A DNA stretch of 64,000 bases from Bacillota bacterium (GTDB taxonomy: Bacteria; Bacillota; Clostridia; Oscillospirales; Acutalibacteraceae), in contig JAEWYE010000009.1 in NCBI GenBank assembly GCA_023458755.1, positions 25,702 through 89,701 of the forward strand, given 5' to 3'. The notes beneath the pieces are model-generated. The model ran no database searches. It was not told the origin of the DNA and worked only from the letters and a program-made list of their open reading frames with translations. The position numbers and the translations under genes were made by a program. Of the stretch, positions 8,139 through 16,741 are shown in pieces; the stretch's first letter is position 1, and every line of letters begins with the position of its first letter.

Positions 8139-8777
8139 CTATTCTTTGATTTGAGGGCCGTTTTCCAATGCCTGTAGGATAAATTCGCCTGCGCGGTTAA
8201 TTAAACGCTGTTTTTGCTCCTCTTCCACCTGTTCCACAATCAGCCGCATAGATAGTCCGAATGCGGTAGACCAGATAATCTGTGCGGTCAGCTCAATATC
8301 GCCATCCTCACAGTCAGTCCAGGCGGGCAGTTCGCGCAAAGCGCTGCAGAGCATTGCGACCGCAGGCCGCATGGCGGAAGCTCCCTTCTGCAAAACAGAG
8401 GTACGTGCCAAAACATTAGGAGAGCCGTTCATCATCAGGCTTTTATACAAGTCCCCCATCTCTGCCGCAAGTTTTATGAAACGAACATTGCATACCTTCA
8501 GTTTTTCTTCCGGCTTTTTATCCTGTACTTGCAAAACAGACAGAGCTTTCACCATATTGACGTATTGCTCCGCAATTAATTTTTCAACAATTTCATCCTT
8601 ATTCTCGAAATAATGGTAAATGATCGCCGGAGAATACTCGATTTTGGCGGCAATTTTGCGGACTGATATCTTTTCAACACCATCTCTTTTGATAATTTCG
8701 TATGCGGCATTCAGGATAATTTTCCGCATTTCTTCTTTTTCTCGCTCTTTGCGTTCAGCAATTCCGATGAATATCAC
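8139..8777 (-). CDS. TetR family transcriptional regulator with a non-ATG start
   Basis: About 210 residues. The N-terminal helix-turn-helix reads RKIILNAAYEIIKRDGVEKISVRKIAAK followed by YSPAIIYHYFENKDEIVEKL, a canonical TetR DNA-binding domain; the C-terminal ligand domain is not family-specific. The given start is GTG 8777. No ATG precedes GIAERKEREKEE, the usual first residues in clostridial relatives, which normally begin MGIAERKE. The codon where that Met would be is ATC, spaced correctly after GAGGTG. Translation therefore begins at GTG, at ATC, or at a later ATG that would lose the basic arm. Two palindromes over its promoter indicate autorepression. It leads the membrane protein/flavodoxin operon. 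Confidence 0.88.
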   Translation of the reverse strand: MIFIGIAERKEREKEEMRKIILNAAYEIIKRDGVEKISVRKIAAKIEYSPAIIYHYFENKDEIVEKLIAEQYVNMVKALSVLQVQDKKPEEKLKVCNVRFIKLAAEMGDLYKSLMMNGSPNVLARTSVLQKGASAMRPAVAMLCSALRELPAWTDCEDGDIELTAQIIWSTAFGLSMRLIVEQVEEEQKQRLINRAGEFILQALENGPQIKE

Positions 8778-8785
8778 CTCAATTT

Positions 8786-8851
8786 ATAAACTATGTTTAT
8801 TTATTAAACACTGTTTAACAAAAGAGTACTGCAAACTGCACGTTTTGTCAA
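8786..8851 (-). promoter_or_regulatory. tetR promoter with two adjacent TetR-type operators
   Basis: Minus-strand TTGACA (8846-8851), 17 bp, TACTCT (8823-8828). Just downstream, covering the expected transcription start, are two 15-bp palindromes: TTAAAC-ACT-GTTTAA (8804-8818) and ATAAAC-TAT-GTTTAT (8786-8800). Their centres are 18 bp apart. Both share the core AAAC-N3-GTTT, so one protein should bind both, most simply the adjacent TetR. Confidence 0.75.
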
Positions 8852-8862
8852 TCACTTTTAAA

Positions 8863-8914
8863 TAAAAAAATACTCTCTTCTGCAAACAGACTGCCTGCTG
8901 TTTACACAAGAGAG
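8863..8914 (-). terminator. Intrinsic terminator downstream of the nitroreductase gene
   Basis: Minus-strand hairpin with outer stem CTCTCTT/AAGAGAG and inner stem AAACAG/CTGTTT, then TATTTTTTTATT. It separates the nitroreductase transcript from the tetR promoter. Confidence 0.75.
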
Positions 8915-9086
8915 AAAACGGAATCTACCGGCTGAAAACCGGCAGATTCGACTTGCGGCTAGAGCTAACAGGGAAAATGTTCAATTTATGCAGTATAAGC
9001 ACTTCTGTTAGTACCACAATTGCTGCTGCGATACCTTCGATTGCAACGGAAGAGATAAAATACAAAGCTGCGGACAAAACTGATAC
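8915..9086. other. Gene-free stretch after the nitroreductase stop: hairpins and a possible coding relic
   Basis: It holds a hairpin near 8921-8951 (GAATCT-ACCGG paired with CCGG-AGATTC, mismatched) and a second inverted repeat CTAACAG/CTGTTAG. In the nitroreductase frame, directly after its TAG, about 54 codons remain open. They encode a hydrophobic helix (SSVAIEGIAAAIVVLTEVL) resembling the C-terminal helices of flippase/MATE-type transporters. It may be a relic of a deleted gene. Support is weak. Confidence 0.3.
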
Positions 9087-9812
9087 CTACCGCTTGGAGA
9101 ACACTGAATGATTGCCCCAAGCCCAGGTTCCGCCGCCTGCGCCTATTTCGAAATGGAGTTTGGCGATTCCCATATCAATTGGCTGATGACCGGTACTATC
9201 TGTAACAAATGCGGATGCGATACCGTTCTTATAACAAAACTTAACCGGTTGGAGATTTATTGCGGAAGGCGCCTTTTGTACCGCCTGCATTCCTAGCAAA
9301 AACCACTGTGGAACCTCACTGTCCGATTCGTACATTTCTTTGGCACTTTTGCTTTTTCGGTGCATTGCGCCTCGAATCATTTTCTCCTTTAAGGATAATT
9401 TATTCTCAATATTACCGATTGTAATTACGCAATTGAGTGTTTCACCCTCTCGGATTTGGAACGTACACAGCTTTTTATCAAAACTTCCGCCCACCCAACA
9501 GGTACCCAAACCGAGCTGAGTGGCTTCCAATATCAGTTTTTCGCCGTAATATCCAAATTTTTCCTTTAAATATTCATCATGTTCGGGACCGACCAGCGCA
9601 ATGTAATTTCGGACGCCGGAAAACATTCCGTAACTTTTGGTCAAGCCGTTAAAAGCATCTCCACTGTCTGTAATAAACTGAATATGAAGATTTGCTTCTT
9701 TGTTGTACTGCTCGATGGATAACTTTAATTGTTCCACTATTGCGCTGTCAATCGGTGTTGTTAAGTATCTGCGATGAGAACATCTATCTGCGATTGCTTC
9801 TGTTAAAGTCAT
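9087..9812 (-). CDS. Nitroreductase family protein
   Basis: 241 residues. The opening MTLTEAIADRCSHRRYLTTPI is the family's SRRSxR-type FMN-contact motif. FGYYGEKLILEATQLGLGTCWVGG is the core helix and substrate-pocket segment. KAPSAINLQPVKF is the second FMN-binding segment, and DMGIAKLHFEIGA the closing helix. Such proteins use FMN and NAD(P)H to reduce nitro groups, quinones or flavins in the cytoplasm. ATG 9812 follows GGAGG by 7 nt. The last residues (GGGTWAWGNHSVFSKR) are ordinary for the group. It is monocistronic, with a terminator about 170 bp downstream. Confidence 0.88.
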   Translation of the reverse strand: MTLTEAIADRCSHRRYLTTPIDSAIVEQLKLSIEQYNKEANLHIQFITDSGDAFNGLTKSYGMFSGVRNYIALVGPEHDEYLKEKFGYYGEKLILEATQLGLGTCWVGGSFDKKLCTFQIREGETLNCVITIGNIENKLSLKEKMIRGAMHRKSKSAKEMYESDSEVPQWFLLGMQAVQKAPSAINLQPVKFCYKNGIASAFVTDSTGHQPIDMGIAKLHFEIGAGGGTWAWGNHSVFSKR

Positions 9813-10048
9813 AATTTTCCTCCAAATATATTAAGGCAATACCAATATTCGTCCAAAGATGGGTCTGCCTTGATTATATTCTTTTAAACCGCTATTTGCA
9901 ATATTATTTTTATAGGCAGCTGTTTTGGGAATAATCCGGTCACCGCTGTTTTAACAAGCAAAGGAAAAGCTGTGATTTTTCGTCATTTCTCCACGGTAAA
10001 ATACATATGATTAACCGACAGAAGATATGTGTAAGGAGGCTTTCCGAT

Positions 10049-11152
10049 ATGTCCACAAAAACCAGACATTATTTTGTAAACGGTATTGCGGCGCAGGGCT
10101 TTATCGATTATTTTGCTTCAAACTTGCAGGATTTGGAGACAGTAACCATTCTAAAAGGCGGACCCGGAACGGGAAAATCCCGTTTTATACTGTCAGTTGC
10201 CGCCGCGTGTGAGAACAAAGGACTGGAACTGGAATACATTCACTGCCCGTTTGACCCAAACACTTTGGACGGCATTATCGTACCGGATTTAAAGTATACC
10301 ATTGTAGACGGAACAGCGCCGCATTGTGTGGAACCTGCCGCCCCCGGCGCGATTGAAGAATACATGAATCTCGCGGCCGCTTGGGACAGCACGAAGCTGA
10401 AAGCACACAAAGACGACATTCTGAATCGGAACCGGCAAATTTCCGCATGCTATGAAAATGCTCAGAAATGTTTTGCGGAGGGCTTGGCCGTTCACGACGA
10501 ATGGGAAAAAATCTACATAAAGAATATGGATTTTGCGAAAGCAGATAAACTCACAGCCGAAACCATAGAGCTTCTACTCGGCGATAAACGCTTAGATAAG
10601 GCCGCCGCGACTAAAACACGTTTTTTCGGAACGAGCACTCCTTCCGGTTCCTTCGATTATGTGGAAAGCCTGACTGCCGGCATTCCAAAACGGTATTTTT
10701 TAAAGGGTCGTCCCGGAACGGGGAAGTCTACATTACTGAAGAAGCTGGTTACAGCTTCCACGGAACGCGGATTCGACACAGAGGTTTATCACTGCGGCTT
10801 TGACGCAAACAGTTTAGACATGGTGATACTGCCGGAACTGAACGTATGTATTTTTGACAGCACCGCTCCTCATCTATATGAACCGACAAGAACATCCGAT
10901 GAAATCATTGACCTGTACACCAAATGCGTAAAGTCCGGCACGGATGAAAAGTATCGGCTTGAGCTGCTGGGAATCAGCGCACGATATAAAATAGCGGTTC
11001 AGCGCGGAACCCGGTTCCTTGCAGATGCAAAAAAACTGCACGATGAACTGAAAATGTATTATATGGAGGCGATAGACCGAAAGAAAGTTGATGCCTTGTG
11101 CGACGAAGAAATAAACAAACTGCAAATACTGATGGAACAAATGCAATTCTGA
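10049..11152 (+). CDS. Tandem P-loop ATPase of the PRK06851 type, function unknown
   Basis: 367 residues with two homologous nucleotide-binding halves. The first Walker A, GGPGTGKS, is at residues 37-44 and the second, GRPGTGKS, at about 220-227. Each is followed at the same distance by a matching block: YIHCPFDPNTLDGIIVPDL versus YHCGFDANSLDMVILPEL, then DGTAPHCVEP versus DSTAPHLYEP. The repeated HC-F-D and TAPH motifs show an internal duplication. Members are known mostly from Clostridia and Bacilli without assigned function. ATG 10049 follows AAGGAGG; the frame is open 14 codons further upstream without a better site. It stands alone between convergent and divergent neighbours. Confidence 0.85.
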   Translation: MSTKTRHYFVNGIAAQGFIDYFASNLQDLETVTILKGGPGTGKSRFILSVAAACENKGLELEYIHCPFDPNTLDGIIVPDLKYTIVDGTAPHCVEPAAPGAIEEYMNLAAAWDSTKLKAHKDDILNRNRQISACYENAQKCFAEGLAVHDEWEKIYIKNMDFAKADKLTAETIELLLGDKRLDKAAATKTRFFGTSTPSGSFDYVESLTAGIPKRYFLKGRPGTGKSTLLKKLVTASTERGFDTEVYHCGFDANSLDMVILPELNVCIFDSTAPHLYEPTRTSDEIIDLYTKCVKSGTDEKYRLELLGISARYKIAVQRGTRFLADAKKLHDELKMYYMEAIDRKKVDALCDEEINKLQILMEQMQF

Positions 11153-11173
11153 AACGAAAATCCGGCTGAATGC

Positions 11174-11215
11174 AGCGCGAGCCTCAGTTGCTTTGACGCA
11201 ACTGAGGCTCGCGCT
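11174..11215. other. Perfect 18-bp inverted repeat between converging genes
   Basis: AGCGCGAGCCTCAGTTGC pairs perfectly with its complement across a 6-nt loop, 22 bp after the ATPase stop and 112 bp before the permease stop. Neither strand has a strong T run, so it may terminate both transcripts inefficiently or block antisense read-through. Confidence 0.6.
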
Positions 11216-11326
11216 GTTTCCGGTTGACAAAGCATACTTATTTGTTTAAGCCATGCTCTGCAAACGATTGGAACTTCATAAACGGGAGGAATATTGAATA
11301 TGAAATGAGAAAAGTAGTAATTAAGA

Positions 11327-12508
11327 TTAAGCTGCCTTTTTGTTCTTACGGGTTGTGATATCAAAAACAACAGCCAAAACAAGGATGGCACCCTTAATGA
11401 TATATTGATAGGATATATCCACGCCCATCAGATTCATACCGTTCATTAAGGACGACATAACAAACGCACCAACAATGGTACCGGTTACTTTACCGATGCC
11501 GCCGTCTGCGGATACACCGCCGACATAGGCCGCCGCAATGGCATCCATTTCAAATGCGGTACCTGCGGTCGGAGTCGCGGATTTGGATCTTGCGGTAAAC
11601 AGGATACCAGCCAGTGCTGCAAGAAGGCCCATGGAAGCGAATACCATAAAGGTAACTTTCTTTACGTTCACGCCAGAGAGCTGTGCGGCCTGCGCGTTGC
11701 CGCCGACACCGTAAACATGGCGGCCAAACGGGGTTTTATTCAAAACAAAATTATAAATAGCAACAACTGCCGCAACAATTACCAATGTCCAGGAAATGCC
11801 TTCATAACCGGCCAGAATATAAATCACATAGCCGATAATTATGGAAATGAACACTAATTTGATAATAAACATTGGCAGGGACAACACTTGGAAATGATAA
11901 CGGATTTGATTGTTCCGGTTTTTCACTTGCGATACAATCAACAAAATGATTGTCAGAGCGCCTACCAGCATGGTAAGAAAATTGAAGCCACCGATTTGGG
12001 TAACCTCCGGAATAAAGCCGTTGCCGATTGCGTTATAAGTATCATCGCTGACAATAATCGTGCCGGTCGCCTGTGTTACGAGCATCAGCATGCCTCTCCA
12101 TACCAGCATGCCTGCAAGAGTAACAACGAAGGAAGGAACTCCGACCTTAGCCACCAAAAATCCGGCAAACATGCCGATAAGAAGTCCAAGTGCAAGGGAT
12201 GCAAGGATGGACAGCCACCATGGAAAATGCTGCTGTACCATTAAAACAGCCGAAACCGCACCAATAAATCCGCACATGTAGCCAACTGAAATATCAATGT
12301 GACGGATAATTAAAATCAGCGTCATGCCAACCGCTAAAACCGCGATATAACCCGTTTGGTTTACCCAGTTACTAATATTTCTTGGGGAAATAAAGTCACC
12401 GTTCGTTCCGATTGTAAAAATGACAATGATAGCTGCAAGTGCTATGTACATACCGTAATCGCGTATGTTCTTTTTTAATAAAGTTTTTGCTTCAGCAAAA
12501 ATACTCAT
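11327..12508 (-). CDS. mmsB: Multiple-monosaccharide ABC transporter permease (MmsB/GguB type)
   Basis: 393 residues with about ten membrane helices, a BPD_transp_2 permease. It has the family's long middle insertion and the motif PFGRHVYGVGGNAQAAQLSGVNVKK, where it couples to the ATPase. DISVGYMCGFIGA and the late AIAAAYVGGVSADGG segment are typical of ribose/xylose-type permeases. It forms the channel through which ChvE-delivered aldoses enter. ATG 12508 (MSIFAEAK) is preceded by GGAGTG; the in-frame TTG two codons earlier is too close. It begins 12 bp after the ATPase gene and ends the operon. Confidence 0.92.
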   Translation of the reverse strand: MSIFAEAKTLLKKNIRDYGMYIALAAIIVIFTIGTNGDFISPRNISNWVNQTGYIAVLAVGMTLILIIRHIDISVGYMCGFIGAVSAVLMVQQHFPWWLSILASLALGLLIGMFAGFLVAKVGVPSFVVTLAGMLVWRGMLMLVTQATGTIIVSDDTYNAIGNGFIPEVTQIGGFNFLTMLVGALTIILLIVSQVKNRNNQIRYHFQVLSLPMFIIKLVFISIIIGYVIYILAGYEGISWTLVIVAAVVAIYNFVLNKTPFGRHVYGVGGNAQAAQLSGVNVKKVTFMVFASMGLLAALAGILFTARSKSATPTAGTAFEMDAIAAAYVGGVSADGGIGKVTGTIVGAFVMSSLMNGMNLMGVDISYQYIIKGAILVLAVVFDITTRKNKKAA

Positions 12509-12520
12509 ATTCAATCACTC

Positions 12521-14044
12521 CTAACCAACTGTGGCCATAGCCATAATTTTTTCTTCGGTCGCGTCCTCTGTGTTGATTTCGCCGGTAATCTTTCCTTCGG
12601 ACATTACATAGATTCGGTCGCTCATACCCAGAACTTCCAACAGTTCGGAGGAGATCATGATAATGCTCATTCCCTCTTCCACCAGTTTGTTCATAATTGT
12701 ATAAATTTCATACTTGGCGCCTACATCAATGCCGCGTGTCGGTTCATCCAGAATTAAGGTATGCGGCCCGATAAACAACGATTTGCCGATAGATACCTTC
12801 TGTTGATTGCCGCCGCTCAGATTGCCGACAATTTGGTCAACCGACGGCGCCTTGATATTAATGGATTTCAGGTATTCGTTTGCGACACGTACTTCTTCAT
12901 TCTGATTGATAATGCCGCTTTTGCAGATTCCCTGCAAATTTGCCATGGTGATATTCTGCTTGATATCCTGCACCAAAATCAGCCCGTCGCCTTTTCTATC
13001 CTCGGTTACGTAGGCAAGACCGTCTTTAATTGCTTTTTGGGGATGGCTGTAGGTTTTTGGCTGCCCGTTTACTTCGAGCTGCCCCTGTATTTTATAGCCG
13101 CGCGGATTACCGAACACGCTCAATGCAAATTCGGTGCGTCCGGCACCCATTAAGCCAGCTATTCCCACAATCTCGCCCTTGCGGACATTCAGGTTGACAT
13201 CGTGCAGAATTTCTCTTCCGACACCCGGATCATACACCGTCCAGTTTTTCACCTCAAAACTGACATCACCGTACTCATGTTTCTCTCTGGTCGGATATAC
13301 GTTATCGATTTCACGGCCGACCATGTGCTTGATAATCTGATTTTCGGTAACCTGGTGTTCCCTTGCATCCATAGAGCAAATGGTTTTACCGTCGCGCAGG
13401 ATGGTAATGGTATCCGCAATGGAAATAATCTCTTTCAATTTATGGGAAATCATAATGCAGGTAACGCCCTGCTTTTTGAGTTCTCGTAATAAATTCAGTA
13501 AATTTTCACTGTCGGTTTCCGTTAACGCCGCTGTCGGCTCATCCAGAATCAACAGTTTCACATCTTTACTGAGCGCTTTTGCAATTTCAATCAGCTGTTG
13601 GGTTCCCACGCCGTACTCTTTTACCTTTGCAATCGCACTGGCGTTCGCACCAACCTGCTTAAGGACTTTTTGTGCTTCAATAATGGTTTTGTTCCAATCA
13701 ATGGTTTGGCCGCTCATGATTTCGTGACCAAAATAAATGTTTTCGTACACAGTGAGTTCGGGAATCAGCGCAAGTTCCTGATAAATAATGGCAATACCCG
13801 CTTTTTCACTGTCTGCAATATTGGAAAAATGCTGTTCCTCGCCGTTTAAAACGATGCTGCCGCTGTAAGTTCCGTGCGGATAAACACCGGAAAGGACCTT
13901 CATCAGCGTTGATTTTCCCGCTCCGTTTTCACCGACCAGGCAATGAATTTCGCCCCGTTTTACCTTGAAATTTACTGTATCCAGTGCCTTTACTCCCGGG
14001 AATTCTTTTGTTATGTCGTTCATTTCGAGTATGTAATCTTCCAT
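12521..14044 (-). CDS. mmsA: Multiple-monosaccharide ABC transporter ATP-binding protein (MmsA/GguA type)
   Basis: 507 residues with two ABC domains, as in all CUT2 sugar importers. Domain 1 has the Walker A GENGAGKST and Walker B LLILDEPTAAL. Domain 2 has a degenerate Walker A (GLMGAGRTE), signature LSGGNQQK and LILDEPTRGIDVGAK, the usual CUT2 asymmetry. ATG 14044 follows AAGGGGGAATATAGGT; 15 further codons upstream are open but lack a site. It lies 170 bp downstream of the ChvE-type gene. A hairpin in that gap probably lowers its expression relative to the binding protein. Confidence 0.94.
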   Translation of the reverse strand: MEDYILEMNDITKEFPGVKALDTVNFKVKRGEIHCLVGENGAGKSTLMKVLSGVYPHGTYSGSIVLNGEEQHFSNIADSEKAGIAIIYQELALIPELTVYENIYFGHEIMSGQTIDWNKTIIEAQKVLKQVGANASAIAKVKEYGVGTQQLIEIAKALSKDVKLLILDEPTAALTETDSENLLNLLRELKKQGVTCIMISHKLKEIISIADTITILRDGKTICSMDAREHQVTENQIIKHMVGREIDNVYPTREKHEYGDVSFEVKNWTVYDPGVGREILHDVNLNVRKGEIVGIAGLMGAGRTEFALSVFGNPRGYKIQGQLEVNGQPKTYSHPQKAIKDGLAYVTEDRKGDGLILVQDIKQNITMANLQGICKSGIINQNEEVRVANEYLKSINIKAPSVDQIVGNLSGGNQQKVSIGKSLFIGPHTLILDEPTRGIDVGAKYEIYTIMNKLVEEGMSIIMISSELLEVLGMSDRIYVMSEGKITGEINTEDATEEKIMAMATVG

Positions 14045-14150
14045 ACCTATATTCCCCCTTATGAAACACTTCAGTTGTATCGAACTCACCGCGCCGCTTT
14101 GACGGATGAATAGATATTGATTCAGTGTTTTGCTGCAGAGCCTGCATTAG

Positions 14151-14197
14151 AAAACAGATGGGCGCTGGGTTTTTGTCGCCAGTATCCCATCTGTTTT
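14151..14197 (-). terminator. Intercistronic hairpin between the binding protein and the ATPase gene
   Basis: A 12-bp stem AAAACAGATGGG/CCCATCTGTTTT with an inner CTGG/CCAG helix. It sits 17 bp after the ChvE-like stop. It is followed on the minus strand by only a short T stretch, so partial termination or 3' protection of the binding-protein message is likely. Confidence 0.65.
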
Positions 14198-14213
14198 TTC
14201 GTGCGTTACTTGA

Positions 14214-15362
14214 TTACTTTAAGTTTTGGAAATCAGAAGCCGGATAGTAGCCGGAATCAACGATTGCGCTCTTTACATTCTTTTGATCAACAACCAAAAC
14301 TGCGGTTTGCTTTGCTTTTACATCAACCTTGTTGTTGTTGTAAGAGCCGGTTGTTTCCGGAGTTTTGCCTTCCAGAATGGAAATTGCCATTGCGATGGAA
14401 TCTTTTACGAGAATACGAACATCCTTAAAGACTGTCATGGATTGTTTGCCGTCAATGATGTACTGGATGGAAGCTTTTTCAGCATCCTGACCGGTAATCT
14501 TATAGGATTTGATATCTTTATCGGCCTTGAATACGTCTGCGATGGAACGAGCAGTACCGTCGTTCGGAGCAAGGATAAAGACATCGCCCTTATCGGCTGC
14601 TTTTGCGGATGTTAAATGAGCTTCCGCTTTGTTTTTGGCTTCGTTGAAGTCCCAGTTTGTGGTAACCTGCGCGATGATTTTGCTTTCTTCATCATGGGTA
14701 AGAGTCGCTTTGTCTTTCAAGCCGACTGCTGTGGTAGAATTCTTAATTACAAATGTACCGTCCGCGATTTTCGGCTGAAGAACGGACCATGCGCCTTCGA
14801 AGAACAGGAACGCGTTGTTATCGGTTGCAGCGCCTGCATACAGATACAGCGGAGCACCCTTTTTACCGGCTGCATTGTCAATTAAGTATTGGCCTTGTGC
14901 CTTACCGACAGACACGCTGTCGAATGTGCAGTAATAGTCAACCGAAGCGGTATCGGTAATCAATCTGTCGTAAGAAATAACAGTGATTCCTGCTTTTTTG
15001 GCTTCATCAACCGCTGCTGCGGCTGCTGCACCGTCCTGCGGGCAAATAATCAAAACTTTAATACCTTTTGTGATCAAAGCTTCTACATTTTCTTTCTCTT
15101 TTGCGGACGAGCCTTGGCTGAACAATACGCTTGAGGTATATGAAGTTGTTTTCAGAGCGTCGGTAAATCTTGTTTCATCCTGTACCCATCTTGGTTCATC
15201 CTTGGTTGGAAGAACGATACCGATATCGACAGAACCTTTTTTCACTTCGGAAGATGTCGCTGTTTTACTGTCAGAGCCGCTGCTGGACCCCGGATTGCTG
15301 CTGCATGCAGCTGTACCCATGAGCATCAAAACAGTCAGTGCTAATGCTAAGAACTTTTTCAT
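14214..15362 (-). CDS. chvE: ChvE-like monosaccharide-binding lipoprotein
   Basis: 382 residues with a lipoprotein signal MKKFLALALTVLMLMGTAAC, cysteine at about 20, then a Ser-rich linker. The mature domain is a periplasmic-binding type 1 fold of the multiple-monosaccharide class: IGIVLPTKDEPRWVQDETRF, LIICPQDGAAAAAAVDEAKKAGITVISYDRLI and APNDGTARSIADVF. Members bind D-galactose, xylose, arabinose or glucose and feed MmsAB. ATG 15362 has GGTGGAG 6 nt upstream. It is the first gene of the chvE-mmsA-mmsB transporter operon, which lies directly downstream of a sensor operon whose second binding protein is a close relative. Confidence 0.92.
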   Translation of the reverse strand: MKKFLALALTVLMLMGTAACSSNPGSSSGSDSKTATSSEVKKGSVDIGIVLPTKDEPRWVQDETRFTDALKTTSYTSSVLFSQGSSAKEKENVEALITKGIKVLIICPQDGAAAAAAVDEAKKAGITVISYDRLITDTASVDYYCTFDSVSVGKAQGQYLIDNAAGKKGAPLYLYAGAATDNNAFLFFEGAWSVLQPKIADGTFVIKNSTTAVGLKDKATLTHDEESKIIAQVTTNWDFNEAKNKAEAHLTSAKAADKGDVFILAPNDGTARSIADVFKADKDIKSYKITGQDAEKASIQYIIDGKQSMTVFKDVRILVKDSIAMAISILEGKTPETTGSYNNNKVDVKAKQTAVLVVDQKNVKSAIVDSGYYPASDFQNLK

Positions 15363-15565
15363 TTTTTCTCCACCTTTCATCAATGCAACTCTTGGATAAC
15401 AAATGCACAGAATTTTCGGTGCAGCTTGCTGTCCTTTTGTTGTATTTATGATACTATATCAATAATTTCTTTACAATGAACTGAATTGCTGTGTAATATA
15501 ACTATATTGTTGAGATTTTTCGCAGAAAACTTGTGTAGGAATATATTGCGGCAAATAAAGAAAGA

Positions 15566-15599
15566 CGGATTGCAGAATGAATTTTCATTCTGCAATCCG
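15566..15599 (-). terminator. Terminator between the sensor operon and the transporter operon
   Basis: A perfect 14-bp stem (CGGATTGCAGAATG with its complement) around a 6-nt loop, then a T-rich run on the minus strand. It separates the binding-protein/kinase/regulator operon from chvE, so the transporter has its own promoter. A candidate for that is TTGTAA, 17 bp, TATCAT on the minus strand in the gap. Confidence 0.85.
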
Positions 15600-15636
15600 C
15601 CCTTTTCCTTATCTGCGGTGTAATACGAATTTTCAA

Positions 15637-16731
15637 TTAAGAGTTGCTGTTGGCGGAAGAAGCATTTCGTACGTTGCGGTAAACGTCTTCCTTTAACTGA
15701 AAACCGTCTTTTATCACGGTTTCGTCAATATTGCTTTTGGTAACCGCAATTACGTCGATCATAACATAAGGGATATTGTCCGTACCGTTATTAATGGTGC
15801 GTGCATACTCGATCTTCTGCTTCTGTGCCAATGTTTTGCAGATTTCCACGGTTTTGTCAACCAGTTTGTCAATCTGCTTGTAAACGGTCATATCCTGAGT
15901 ACCGTCCACAATCCGCTGACAGGCGGGTAAATCAGCGTCATGCCCGACCACCACTACCTTTTTGGTAAGTTTCGCTTCGGACAATGCGTCAATTGCGCCA
16001 TAAGCGAGGGAATCATTGGCGGCAAGAATCGCCTTGATTCTGGTGGCATTTATTTTCAATTGGTCGCTGACAAAGGCGTAAGCGGTTTCTCTGCGCCAAT
16101 CTGCCACTGCTGTCTGTGCCACAATCTGAATTTTTCCGCTGTCTATGGACGGCTGCAGCTTACCCATGTAGCCCTGCTTAAACATCGCGCTGTTATTGTC
16201 GGTCTCGGCGCCGTTTAAAATAAGGTAACCACCCTGCGGGACTTTGCTTAAAAGCTCCTCCGCCTGCAGCTGTCCGACTTTTACATTGTCAAAAGACACA
16301 TAAACATCTTCATTGGCGTTGCGAACCAAGCGGTCATAAGAAACAACTGGAATTCCTGCCTTTTTTGCAATCTGCACACACGCCGCTGCTTTTTCACAGT
16401 CCTGCGGAGCAATTACCAGTACATCAATTCCCCTGTTGATCATATCCTGTACCTGCTGATACTGAACATCTGCATTGTTGTTGGCATTGGATACAATTAC
16501 ATCAATGTTCGCCTGCTTGGCCTTCGCGGTAAAAATATCGCGGTCACGCAGCCAGCGGTCCTCTTTGAGCGTTGCCATGGAAAAGCCGACCGTTATTTTT
16601 TTGGTACCGGAAGAACCTGTGGGAACATTGTTTTTGCTGTCGCAGCCCGCAAGTATACCGCACAGTAAAGTGCAGGCCAAAACCAAACCCAGGCATTCCA
16701 TCGAACGCCTTTTGATAAGCTTTACCGACAT
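15637..16731 (-). CDS. Second sugar-binding lipoprotein (XylF/ChvE type) of the sensor operon
   Basis: 364 residues with lipobox LLCGILAGC. The type 1 periplasmic-binding fold carries VGFSMATLKEDRWLRDRD, LVIAPQDCEKAAACVQIAKKAGIPVVSYDRLV and AAETDNN-like contacts; it closely resembles the ChvE-like protein downstream. The start is ATG 16731 with GGAG 6 nt before it, 10 bp after the regulator stop; 44 extra upstream codons overlap the regulator and are discounted. Being the last gene of the sensor operon, it is either a scavenger for the same transporter or a second sensor input. Confidence 0.88.
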   Translation of the reverse strand: MSVKLIKRRSMECLGLVLACTLLCGILAGCDSKNNVPTGSSGTKKITVGFSMATLKEDRWLRDRDIFTAKAKQANIDVIVSNANNNADVQYQQVQDMINRGIDVLVIAPQDCEKAAACVQIAKKAGIPVVSYDRLVRNANEDVYVSFDNVKVGQLQAEELLSKVPQGGYLILNGAETDNNSAMFKQGYMGKLQPSIDSGKIQIVAQTAVADWRRETAYAFVSDQLKINATRIKAILAANDSLAYGAIDALSEAKLTKKVVVVGHDADLPACQRIVDGTQDMTVYKQIDKLVDKTVEICKTLAQKQKIEYARTINNGTDNIPYVMIDVIAVTKSNIDETVIKDGFQLKEDVYRNVRNASSANSNS

Positions 16732-16741
16732 AATAAGCTCC

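Noticed and set aside
11174..11215. Canonical intrinsic terminator at the perfect 18-bp palindrome
   Set aside because: The stem is perfect, but neither side has a proper T run, so it is listed only as an inverted repeat.
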